This document shows positions 35,440 to 43,534 of a DNA stretch of 64,000 nucleotides, one piece after another; the stretch's first letter is position 1, and each line of letters opens with the position of its first letter. The position numbers and the translations under genes are program-made. A model generated the notes under the pieces. It ran no database searches. It was not told the DNA's origin and saw only the letters and a program-made list of their open reading frames with translations. Source of the DNA: CAVSUR01 sp963731285 (GTDB lineage Bacteria; Actinomycetota; Actinomycetes; Streptosporangiales; Streptosporangiaceae); contig CAVSUR010000001.1 in the NCBI GenBank assembly GCA_963731285.1, positions 620,001 through 684,000 on the forward strand. The letters run 5' to 3'.

Positions 35440-35672
35440 CTCTGTCCCGCCCCCGGCCCGGCAAGGCGGCCGCCAGCACCCAGAGCTAGCTGGGCAAGAT
35501 CCGGCGCCCCTGTCGGGCAGGACCCAGGGAAGAGGGGAGTAACCGGCCGGGTGTCGCTGTCACTGCAGGTGCACCCGGCAGACGGATCTGGCCAGATTCC
35601 GCCGGCCGAGTCTCAGCGAGTCCCGGTAGACATCACCAAGCGGGCCGCCGCGATCTGAGAGGCTCGGTACCG

Positions 35673-36300
35673 ATGTCCACCGATCCTGCTCCCTCAGGCT
35701 CCCGTGACAACCTGCCTGGCGTCGAGCGTCCTGCTCGCTTTGTCAGACGGCGTGGTGGCCATCTCTGTCACTCTGCTGGTCCTGCAGCTAAAGGTGCCGT
35801 CCGCCGCGCAGGTTGCCGCTCCGGACTCGGCCGCCGACCTCGCCGCGCAGCTCGGCAAGGGCGCCGGCCAGCTGGTCAGCTACGTGATCTCGTTCTACGT
35901 CATCGCCCAGTTCTGGCTGGTCCACCACAGGGTATTCCGCCGAGTCGCCGGACAGGGGGAAGGCCTGGTCTAGTGGAACTTCGCGTTCCTGTTCACCATC
36001 ACCATCATGCTTTCACCAGCGACCTGCTCGGCAACTACTCCGCCAATCCGCTCGCCGTCGATATCTTCGCGCTCAACCTGCTGGCTGCCAGCCTGGCGAC
36101 CCAGGCAACGCTCGTCTTCAGTCGCCGCGCGCATCTGCTGATCGCCGAGACCAGCGCGCAAGAAAGACAGGCCGCCCGGCTGCGCGTGGCGGCCAGCGTG
36201 TTCGTCATCGCCCTGTCCGTTGGCCTTGCGTGGGTGAACACCGGCGCCGCCAAGTACTGCTGGCTGCTGCTTGCGGTCGCGCCGCGGGCCGCGGATGGCT
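35673..36300 (+). pseudogene. TMEM175-family (DUF1211) membrane protein, frameshifted
   Basis: ATG 35673 reads MSTDPAPSGSRDNLPGVER and then the frame changes to LLALSDGVVAISVTLLVLQL and LVSYVISFYVIAQFWLVHHR (helices 1-3, with the FSDG-like motif as LSDG). A TAG at 35971 and another frame change precede FTSDLLGNYSANPLAVDIFA, LNLLAASLATQATLVFSRRA and ALSVGLAWVNTGAAKYCWLL. Together they match one repeat set of the prokaryotic TMEM175 potassium channel. At least two frameshifts and a stop make it inactive, unless these are base-calling errors. Confidence 0.8.
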
Positions 36301-36692
36301 GGTCCGCCCGCCGGGCCAGTTCGCATGGCCGGCCGACGGTGCGGGCGGCTAAGCCAGGCACTCCCGGCTGGCTACCCAAGGCGCCCGGAGCGCGATGGGG
36401 CCATACCGCCAATAGCAGCGCCGTCCGCGCTGCGTACTCGACGGCACGGCAAATCAGCCGTCATCGCGGTCACTGGCGGGCAACTGAGCACATTAAGGGA
36501 AGGCGGTCCTGCTCTTGCAGTACTGCAGTAGTTACTGATTAAGTCATCCGTCGGCGGCCCTGATGGGCGGCACGGTCAGGCTGCTGCGCTACCTGGCCGG
36601 CGATACGGGGCGATACGGATAGACGCCGCCGGGCCGGCGACGCTAGCCGCGCATGCGTTGCCGTCCCCCTCCGGGGGCGTCAGAATGAGAGC
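36301..36692 (+). other. No recognisable gene
   Basis: About 390 bases between the TMEM175 remnant and a small membrane-protein gene. Nothing beyond a short gggcgatacgg near-repeat around 36600 stands out. Confidence 0.4.
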
Positions 36693-36908
36693 GTGCCCGG
36701 CAAAGAGCGATTGGCGAGTATCGCAGTTCTTGCCTTCATGCTGGCGCTTTATCCCGCCGGGATCATCTTCTACGACTGGGTCGCCAGTGACTGGGGGAAC
36801 CTTACGTGGCAGCTCGGCGGGTTCGCGTGCCTCCTGCTCGTGGCTACGCTCTGGCCCCGCTGGCGGGCCGCCAGAAAGCCGTCAGCCCGCAAGGAGACCG
36901 CGGATTAG
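36693..36908 (+). CDS. Small two-helix membrane protein
   Basis: GTG start at 36693 with a weak GAGAG upstream gives 71 residues. Two hydrophobic helices are clear: LASIAVLAFMLALYPAGIIF (about 7-26) and LGGFACLLLVATLWPRW (about 41-57), followed by a basic tail (RAARKPSARKETAD). No family known to me. It lies just upstream of an SRPBCC remnant. It may be a real small protein, but support is only composition and topology. Confidence 0.5.
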   Translation: MPGKERLASIAVLAFMLALYPAGIIFYDWVASDWGNLTWQLGGFACLLLVATLWPRWRAARKPSARKETAD

Positions 36909-36944
36909 CAGAGTGCCGCGGCGCCCGGCCGCCGCGGCCGCCCG

Positions 36945-37480
36945 ATGACGTTCGGCGGCGTCTTCGCCAGAGCCGCCGAGAGGCAGGTGGGGCGGCCCGG
37001 TGACCAGATCGTGGATCCCGCTGATATCGTCATGGACCCGGCCTTCACTGTCGACGCCGCGGCCGAGGCAGTGTGGCCCTGGCTGCTGCAGCTCGGCAAG
37101 CGGGGTGGCGGCTGGTATCTGCCGCGCCGCGCCGAGCGGTTCCTGCCGCCGGCCCGGCGCGCCACCAGGTCCCTGCATCCCGGCTGGCTGCAGCCACGGC
37201 CCGGCGACGTCATCCCGGATTACGGCGGCCGCCACGAGACGTTCGAGGTAGCCGAGATCAGCCCGCCGGCGTCGCTGGTCTACCGGTCCCGCCGCGGGCG
37301 CTCCAGCGTGACCTGGTCGCCACGCTGGAGCCGGTGAGCACGGCGCCCGACCGGATCCGCGTGTTCCTGCGGCTGCGGATGGCCCCGGTGCGCCACCAGC
37401 TGCTCGCCCGCACCGCCGGCGAGCTGCTGGACCTGGTGACCATAGCGGGGAATGGCCGCGGGCCTGAAGGAGCGCCTGGC
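36945..37480 (+). pseudogene. SRPBCC-like protein, frameshifted
   Basis: From ATG 36945 the frame reads ERQVGRPGDQIVDPADIVMD, AEAVWPWLLQLGKRGGGWYL, PRRAERFLPPARRATRSL and GDVIPDYGGRHETFEVAEIS, the START/SRPBCC-type N-terminal half. Near 37315 it runs into a premature stop, while another frame continues with LVATLEPVSTAPDRIRVFLR, LRMAPVRHQLLARTAGELLD and LVTIAG. A further shift near 37450 gives MAAGLKERLAG. Two indels are thus needed. Function of intact relatives is unknown. Confidence 0.7.
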
Positions 37481-37639
37481 CGGGCCGAAGGCGCCGGCAG
37501 CTCCCCGGCGCAGACCGCGACGGTCGGCGTCACTGCCAGCGGCAAGCGCGCCATGATCAGCATGGTGCTGGCCCCCGCAGAGCTGACCGGCTTCCGGGCG
37601 CCCGCGCGCCCGCGGGCCGCCCGGAGCCGTGGTCAGCTT

Positions 37640-37658
37640 ATTCTGAGCGCATTCAGAG
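37640..37658 (+). promoter_or_regulatory. OmpR/PhoB-type direct repeat upstream of the flavin electron-transfer genes
   Basis: ATTCTGAG (37640-37647), CGC, ATTCAGAG (37651-37658): two half-sites with an 11-base period, the usual layout for OmpR-family response regulators, 46 bases before the ferric reductase start. A lower-GC island in very GC-rich DNA. The cognate two-component system is not in the window. Confidence 0.55.
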
Positions 37659-37704
37659 GATCCGCATACCGAGCAGCCAGCCTGGGCTGGCAGATTCTGG
37701 CGCC

Positions 37705-39107
37705 ATGAGCACTAGGTCGCCTGGCCTGGCCCAGCCGGGACCGGCCAGGCCAGCCCGCCGGCCGGGACCGGCGCCCGCCCGGCCGCTGCCGTCATCCCGC
37801 CGGGGACTGGTACAGGCCGCGCTGCTGCTCGCCGGCCTCGGCCTGGGCGTGACCACGGCGCTGGCCATCACCTCCCAGCCGCCCGGCCAGCTGGCCGCGG
37901 CGGGTGGCGTGGCCACCTTCGCCGGCAGCCTGTCCGGGCTGGTCGGGACGTACCTCGCCCTGATCATGGTGCTGCTGGTCAGCCGGATCCCGTTCGTCGA
38001 GCATGTCCTCGGGCAGGACGGACTGCTGCGCTGGCACCGGCGACTCGCGCCCTGGCCGATCAGCCTGCTGATCGCGCACGGGCTGCTCATCACGCTCGGC
38101 TATGCCCAGGCCGCCAGGACTGGCGCCTGGCGCGAGGCCGGCGTGCTGATCATGCAGTACCCCGACATGCTCACCGCCGTGGTCGCGCTCGGACTGATGT
38201 GCCTGGCCGGGGCGATCTCCATCCGCACCGTGCGGCGGCGGGTGCGCCGCGAGACCTGGTGGACGGTGCACCTGTATCTCTACCTGGCGCTGGCCATCTC
38301 GTTCGCGCACGTGATCGTGCTCGGCCCCGCGTTCGTCGGGCATCCGCTCACCGAGGCCGTCTGGTCGGCGGCCTGGCTGGCCACCGCCGGCCTGGTGCTC
38401 GTGCTACCGGTTCGGGCTGCCGGTGGTCCGCAGCCTGCGGCACAAGCTCCGGGTCACCGAGGTGCGCCCGGGAGGGCCCGGACGTCGTCTCGGTGATCCT
38501 CCGCGGCCGGGACCTGAACCGGCTGGCGGTCTCCGGCGGCCAGTTCATGCTGTGGCGCTTCCTCACACCGGACATGTGGTGGCAGGCGCACCCGTACTCG
38601 CTGTCGGCACTGCCCCAGCCGCCGTACCTGCGGCTGACCGTCAAGGCGGTCGGTGATCACTCCGCCGCGCTGGCCCAGCTGCGGCCCGGCACCCGGGTCG
38701 CCGCCGAGGGCCCTTACGGCGCGTTCACCCGGCATGCCCAGCAGCGGCCGCGGGCGCTGCTGATGGCGGCGGGCATCGGCGTCACCGCACTGCGGGCGCT
38801 GCTGGAAGACCTGCCACGCGGCTCCGCGCCCACGGTGATCCTTCGCGGCCGCCGCGCACGGGATCTGGTCCTGCTCGGCGAGGTCCGCGAGCTGGTCGCG
38901 CACCGGGGCGGCACGCTGCACGAGCTGACCGGCCTGCGGGACCAGTCCGGGCTGGACGGGCAGTCCCTGCGGCGGCTGGTTCCCGACCTGGACCAGCGCG
39001 ACGTGTTCGTGTGCGGGCCCGAGGGCTTCGTTGCCGACGTGGTCGCCGCCGCGCGCAGCCTCGGCGTCCCGCGCGAGTCCATCCACCACGAGGCGTTCGC
39101 GCTGTAA
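37705..39107 (+). CDS. Ferric reductase-like transmembrane flavoprotein (two frame changes in the sequence)
   Basis: From ATG 37705 the first frame has six membrane helices with candidate heme His residues (RWHRRLAPWPISLLIAHGLL, WWTVHLYLYLALAISFAHVI), the ferric reductase-like domain. Near 38405 the frame moves by one (FGLPVVRSLRHKLRVTEV) and near 38470 again, to EGPDVVSVILRGRDL, HPYSLSALP (FAD motif), MAAGIGVTALRALLEDLP (NAD motif) and VFVCGPEGFV, ending HHEAFAL at 39107. Together they make a normal flavocytochrome of about 466 residues that moves electrons from NAD(P)H across the membrane. FMN-binding and ApbE genes follow, so it probably feeds a flavinylated exported acceptor. Two one-base insertions suffice; either a pseudogene or sequence errors. 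Confidence 0.8.
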
Positions 39108-39173
39108 CCGCGGCGCAGCCAGGCCCGGCAGGTATACAGGGGCAATGAGGCATCTCGGGCCAGGAGACAGATC

Positions 39174-39674
39174 ATGAAGCGGGCACCGGTGCTGGTCCTG
39201 GCCGGCACGATCGCCGGCCTCGCCGGGATGCTGTCGTTCCACAGCCGGGCCGCCTCGACCACGGCGCTGGCGGGCCAGTCCGGCACCTCCGGCCAGGCGG
39301 GGCAGCGCAGCAGCGCCCGCCCGGGCGGTCCTGGGGCCGCCCGGGCGCCCGCGGGCTCGGGCACGCGCAGGCACGCGACCAGAGCAGCCGCCGGTGTCCG
39401 TACTGCGACCGGCGCCCTTGAGCAGTACGGCTACGGCGAGCTGGCGGTCAGGGTCACCGCGGCAGGCAACCGCATCACCAGCGTGACCGTCCCGACCCTG
39501 CAGGCCGCCGAGTCGTACTCGCAGCAGCTCGCCAGCCAGGTGATCCCGACGCTGCGCTCGGAGGTACTGGCCGGGCAGACCGCGCACATCAACGGCGTGA
39601 GCGGCGCCACCTACACCAGCCAGGCCTATGCCATGTCGCTGCAGGCCGCCCTGGACAAGCTGCACCTCAGGTAA
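39174..39674 (+). CDS. Exported FMN-binding domain protein (covalently flavinylated)
   Basis: Product is 166 residues, with CCAGGAGACAGATC before ATG 39174. An N-terminal hydrophobic segment (VLVLAGTIAGLAGMLSF) directs export. A low-complexity Gly/Ala/Pro/Ser linker follows at about 28-75. The FMN_bind domain is at about 80-166, with GELAVRVTAAGNRITSVTVP and the flavinylation motif NGVSGATYTSQAY, in which the Thr of SGAT receives FMN by a phosphoester bond from ApbE. It sits between the ferric reductase and apbE, the expected module for extracytosolic electron transfer. Intact. Confidence 0.92.
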   Translation: MKRAPVLVLAGTIAGLAGMLSFHSRAASTTALAGQSGTSGQAGQRSSARPGGPGAARAPAGSGTRRHATRAAAGVRTATGALEQYGYGELAVRVTAAGNRITSVTVPTLQAAESYSQQLASQVIPTLRSEVLAGQTAHINGVSGATYTSQAYAMSLQAALDKLHLR

Positions 39675-39708
39675 GCGAGGACTACAGATAGTTCCGCCCA
39701 GCGGCCGT

Positions 39709-40465
39709 ATGCCGCTCATCAGCCACGCCGAGCCGGTCATGGGCACCGTGGTGTCCTTCACGGTGCGCGCCGGCCCCCGGCCAGATTCAGGCGGCCGGGC
39801 GCGCGCTCGAGACGGCCTGCCGGGTCCTGCACCAGGCCGATGCGACGTTCAGCACCTGGGACGCCCGCAGCCCGGTGAGCCGCCTGCGCCGCGGCGAAGT
39901 CGCGCTCAGCGAGCTGCCCCCGCAGGTGGCCGAGGTGCTGAGCCTGTGCGCGCGGGCACGGGATGCGTCCGGCGGCTGGTTCAACCCGTGGTCGATGCCC
40001 GGTGGCGTCGACCCGACCGGCCTGGTCAAGGGCTGGGCAGTGGAGCAGGCGGCGGCGGTGCTGCGGGGGGCGGGGGTGACGGCCGCGATGGTCAACGGCG
40101 GCGGCGACATCGCGGTGTTCGGGGCGCCGGAACCCGGGCGGTGGTGGCGGGCCGGCATTCAGCATCCGTGGCGCGCCGGGGCGCTGGCCTGCGGCTGGAG
40201 ATCCGGGCGGCCGTGGCCACCTCCGGCAGTTACCAGCGCGGGTCGCACCTGCTCGACCCGTTCACCGGTGCGGCCGGCCCGGCTGGCCGCCTCGGCCACC
40301 GTCACCGGCCCGAGCCTGGCTTTCGCCGACGCCCTGGCCACGGCGCTGGCGGCCGGCGGCGATGCGGTGCTGCCCGTCATCGGCGGCCTGGACGGCTACG
40401 CCGCCTACCTGATCCGCCCTGACGGCAGCGAGACGCAGACTAGCGGCCTGCTGTTCGTCACCTGA
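39709..40465 (+). CDS. apbE: FAD:protein FMN transferase ApbE (frame changes in the sequence)
   Basis: ATG 39709 reads MPLISHAEPVMGTVVSFTVR (the family start). After the C5 run at 39774-39778 the frame must move by one to give ALETACRVLHQADATFSTWD, SPVSRLRRGEVAL, GWFNPWSMPGGVDPTGLVKG and AAMVNGGGDIAVFG (FAD and Mg binding). Near 40190 a base is missing, so LRLEIRAAVATSGSYQRGSH and LLDPFTG lie in another frame. Near 40280 it returns to LAASATVTGPSLAFADALAT. The whole is a complete small ApbE of about 250 residues. It would attach FMN to the FMN_bind protein upstream. Three indels make it a pseudogene unless the bases are wrong. Confidence 0.8.
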
Positions 40466-40475
40466 CCGGCACGGC

Positions 40476-42149
40476 TTACAGCCCGTGCAGGAACGCGCTG
40501 GCGATCGGCCCGGCGCTGCTGGCCCCGAAGCCGCCGCCCTCCACCAGCACGGCGAACGCGACGTCACCGCGGTACCCGATGAACCACCCGTGCGCCTGCG
40601 GTGCGGGCCCGGTGCCGTACTCGGCCGTCCCGGTCTTCCCGTACACGCCGGGGCCGAACCCCACCCCCGCCGCGGTGCCGCTGGTCACCACGGCGCGCAT
40701 CATCGGCCGCAGCGTGGCCAGGATGCCCGGGCTGATCGGGTGCGGGCGGGCGGTCTGCCGCTGCGCGGGGCTGACCACCAGCTGCGGCGGCCGCCAGGTG
40801 CCGTTGTCGATAGCGGCAGCCACCCCGGCCTGGCTCAGCGGGTTGACGATGTCGGTGCCCTGGCCGAACGCGTCCGCCGCCAGGTCGACCGGCTGGCGCG
40901 GCGCCTGGAAGGCGGCCAGCGTGCCCGGGATGCCGAGGGCTGGCGTCGCATTGAAGCCGAACTCCCTGGCCATGGCCACGAGCGATGGCCCGGTCAGCCG
41001 CTGGGTGGCCAGTATGGCGAAGGTGGAGTTGCACGACACCGCGAACGCGGTCTGCAGGCTGGTGCCGCCGAGCTGCTCGTTGTTGTCGTTATGGAAAACC
41101 CGGCCGTCGATCGTCACCGTGGCCGGGCACTGCACCGGGCTGGACGGGCGCATCCCGCGGCGGGCCAGCGCGGAGGCGGTCACTACCTTGAACGTCGAGC
41201 CGGGCGGGAACTCGCCGAGCACGGCCCGGTCGAAGCCCCCGGGGCGCTCCACCACGGCCAGCACCCGGCCGGTGGAGGGCTGCAGCGCCACCATGTCGAC
41301 GTACTTGGATGTCGCCGCGCCGGAGACCGCCGCGGACGCGGCTCGCTGGACTCGCATGTCGATGCTGGTCCGCACCGGCTGGCCGGCCACGGCGCCGAAC
41401 CGTGCCGCGGTCGCGTCGACCCGGCGGCCGGGGCCCTCGATCCGGATGGTCAGCGAAGGCGGCCGGCCAGCTGGCGCTGGTCCGCCTGCTCGACCCCGCC
41501 CACTCCGATCGGGTCGCCCGCGTGGTACGGGGCGCCGAGCGCCTTGGCCTGCGCGGCCGTGGCAGGCGCCACGAGCGCCGGCAATCAGGGCCAGCGAGCC
41601 GGACTGCGCGATCGCCTCCGGCGAGCTGATGATGGTGCCGTCGGCGGCCAGCACCGGCGCCCGGGCCGGCCATGCGCCGCTGAGCACGAACCGCTGGCCG
41701 GACCGCAGCCCGGGGTAGATGACCGCCGGGCTCCACTGCACGTACCAGCGGCGGCTGCGCGTGACCAGCCGCAGCCGCCCGGTGTAGGTCCAGGTATGGC
41801 CGCTGGCCAGGCTCGCGGCGGCGGTGAACCGGGCCACGGCGGAGCTTCCGGTCGCCGAGACCGGGCCGAGGGTCAGCCGCAGCCGCCGCTGGCCGATCTG
41901 CCGGGCCGCGGCCGTCAGCGGCGCGGCCAGCCCGGCGCTCGGCACGCCTATGCTGAGCTGCGCCATCGCGCCGTACCGGCCGTGCTGCCAGTCCTGCAGG
42001 TACCTGGCCGCCGTCTGGCCCGGGCTGCCCTTGGTGCGCAGCAGCAGGTAACCGGCCCCGCCCGCGATCGCGGCCGCGAGCAGCACGCCGGCCGCCGCAA
42101 TGGCGGCGACGGACCCCCGCCCCCGGCGGCGTCTGCTGCCATGGCGCAT
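40476..42149 (-). CDS. Penicillin-binding transpeptidase with MecA-type N-terminal domain
   Basis: Product is 557 residues. Residues 1-33 are a basic N-terminus plus signal anchor (VAAIAAAGVLLAAAIAGGAG). A MecA_N (NTF2-like) domain is at about 40-150 (ARYLQDWQHGRYGAMAQLSI). A PBP dimer part and then the transpeptidase domain follow, with SxxK in GSTFKVVTAS, SxN in SCNSTFA and KTG in YGKTGTAEYG. Between about 41455 and 41570 the reading frame is locally wrong (GRAGQGARRPVPRGRPDR). Another frame supplies AAQAKALGAPYHAGDPIGVG, so two compensating indels replace about 38 residues. Cell-wall cross-linking, possibly with low beta-lactam affinity. Confidence 0.88.
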   Translation of the reverse strand: MRHGSRRRRGRGSVAAIAAAGVLLAAAIAGGAGYLLLRTKGSPGQTAARYLQDWQHGRYGAMAQLSIGVPSAGLAAPLTAAARQIGQRRLRLTLGPVSATGSSAVARFTAAASLASGHTWTYTGRLRLVTRSRRWYVQWSPAVIYPGLRSGQRFVLSGAWPARAPVLAADGTIISSPEAIAQSGSLALIAGARGACHGRAGQGARRPVPRGRPDRSGRGRAGGPAPAGRPPSLTIRIEGPGRRVDATAARFGAVAGQPVRTSIDMRVQRAASAAVSGAATSKYVDMVALQPSTGRVLAVVERPGGFDRAVLGEFPPGSTFKVVTASALARRGMRPSSPVQCPATVTIDGRVFHNDNNEQLGGTSLQTAFAVSCNSTFAILATQRLTGPSLVAMAREFGFNATPALGIPGTLAAFQAPRQPVDLAADAFGQGTDIVNPLSQAGVAAAIDNGTWRPPQLVVSPAQRQTARPHPISPGILATLRPMMRAVVTSGTAAGVGFGPGVYGKTGTAEYGTGPAPQAHGWFIGYRGDVAFAVLVEGGGFGASSAGPIASAFLHGL

Positions 42150-42195
42150 GGATCAGCCTTCCCGGTCGCCTCGGTGCGCCCACGATAGCCGGGGG

Positions 42196-42975
42196 TCAGG
42201 TCACTGCCGCGGCGATCGCGTAGAACGGGCTGTCCGCGCGGAACGAGTCGGCCAGGACCGTGAGCCCGGCCGCGGCCAGCGCGCCGGTAAGGTCATCGTG
42301 CCGGAACGGGCGGAAGTCGAGCACATGCCGCCGGTGGGTAACCGAGCCGTCGGCCTGCTCGAACAGCAGCACGATCTCGGCCCGGCAGGTATCGCCGAAC
42401 CGCTCGGGGAGCGTCCAGATGTAGAGCGAGACGCAGCGCGTCCCGTTTCGCTCCCGCACCTGCCCGGCCGGGACGATCCGGGGCCGGCGGTCGTGCAGCA
42501 GCTCCCAGTTGCGCGAGTCGACGACCACGATCCCGCCCGGGCGCAGCACCTGGCGGATGCCCGCCAGCGCCGCCGCCCGGCCCGCGGCGCCGTCCGCGTG
42601 CACGATCGCGTTGCCGAGGCAGACGGCCAGGTCGAACGGCCCGGGTGCCCGCCGCGGCAGGTCCGGCCAGCGCGCACGGCGGATAGTGAGGCGAAGGCCG
42701 CGCTCGGCGGCCCGGCGGCGGGCCTGCGCGACCATGGCCGCGCTCGCGTCCGTGGCCGTGACGGCGAAGCCGCGATCCGCCAGCGCCGCCGCATCCGCGC
42801 CGATCCCGCATGCGCAGTCCAGGATGGCGGCGCCGGGCCGCAGCGCCCCGACCGCTTCTTCCAGCAGTTCGCGGCTGCCCGGCGAGGTGGCTCCGAACCG
42901 GCCCTGGCGGCCGACGACCTCGTCGCCGAACAGCCACTCGTAGTCGCGCGCCAGGTCGCCGTACTCCTCGTCCAT
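42196..42975 (-). CDS. Class I SAM-dependent methyltransferase
   Basis: ATG 42975 (MDEEYGDLARDYEWLF) is chosen because family homology begins here; the frame is open to 43113, and a second ATG 15 bases upstream is possible. Product is 259 residues. The SAM-binding motif I is AAILDCACGIGADAAALADR with the acidic GFAVTATDASAAMV strand. Motif post-I and FDLAVCLGNAIVHADG, then LRPGGIVVVDSRNWE, follow. It resembles the glycine/sarcosine N-methyltransferase-like group by the YDWLF start and the CLGNSxxH motif. Substrate unconfirmed. It lies 46 bases upstream of the PBP gene start on the same strand. Confidence 0.85.
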   Translation of the reverse strand: MDEEYGDLARDYEWLFGDEVVGRQGRFGATSPGSRELLEEAVGALRPGAAILDCACGIGADAAALADRGFAVTATDASAAMVAQARRRAAERGLRLTIRRARWPDLPRRAPGPFDLAVCLGNAIVHADGAAGRAAALAGIRQVLRPGGIVVVDSRNWELLHDRRPRIVPAGQVRERNGTRCVSLYIWTLPERFGDTCRAEIVLLFEQADGSVTHRRHVLDFRPFRHDDLTGALAAAGLTVLADSFRADSPFYAIAAAVT

Positions 42976-43160
42976 GCCCCAGCCTCGCATGCCGCCGGAG
43001 CCAGCCGGGGATGGCGGCCAGGACGTCCCGGCCCGGCACTCGGCGGCCAGGGCGGCCGTGATCGCTGCGCGCGCCCGCACGGGATTTGCGATTATGGACC
43101 TAACCGGCCGCAACCGGCATCGTCGTCCGAGCGGCCCGATCCGGAGGCAGGGACTCGATC

Positions 43161-43487
43161 ATGATCTTCATCGTCGTCAAGTGGACCATCCGGCCCGAAC
43201 GCAGCGGCGAATGGCTGTCGCTCGTCGACGAGTTCACCCAGGCAACCCGGAGCGAGCCCGGCAACCTATTCTTCGAGTGGTCCAAGAGCGTCGACGACCC
43301 GGACCAGTTCGTGCTGGTCGAGGGCTTCCGCGACGACGCGGGCGCGGCGCACGTGAACTCCGACCACTTCAGGAAGGCCATCTCCTGGATGCCGGAGGTG
43401 GTGGCGCGCAAGCCCGAGATCATCAACGTGAACGTGCCGGGCGACAGCTGGTCGGAGATGGGGGAAATCACCCCGGCGCGCGCCTAG
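43161..43487 (+). CDS. Antibiotic biosynthesis monooxygenase (ABM) domain protein
   Basis: Product is 108 residues, start ATG 43161 with GGAGGCAGGGACTCGATC upstream. The ABM ferredoxin-like fold is evident: MIFIVVKWTIRPERSGEWLS, SEPGNLFFEWSKSVDDPDQF, VLVEGFRDDAGAAHVNSDHF, a set shared with YgiN-type quinol monooxygenases (conserved Asn and His in NLFF and HVNS). It may oxidise quinols without cofactor. It stands alone, divergent from the methyltransferase. Confidence 0.9.
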   Translation: MIFIVVKWTIRPERSGEWLSLVDEFTQATRSEPGNLFFEWSKSVDDPDQFVLVEGFRDDAGAAHVNSDHFRKAISWMPEVVARKPEIINVNVPGDSWSEMGEITPARA

Positions 43488-43534
43488 CGGCGGGTCCGGC
43501 CGCCGCTCCGGCGGGGACCGGCGGCCCGCGCCGG

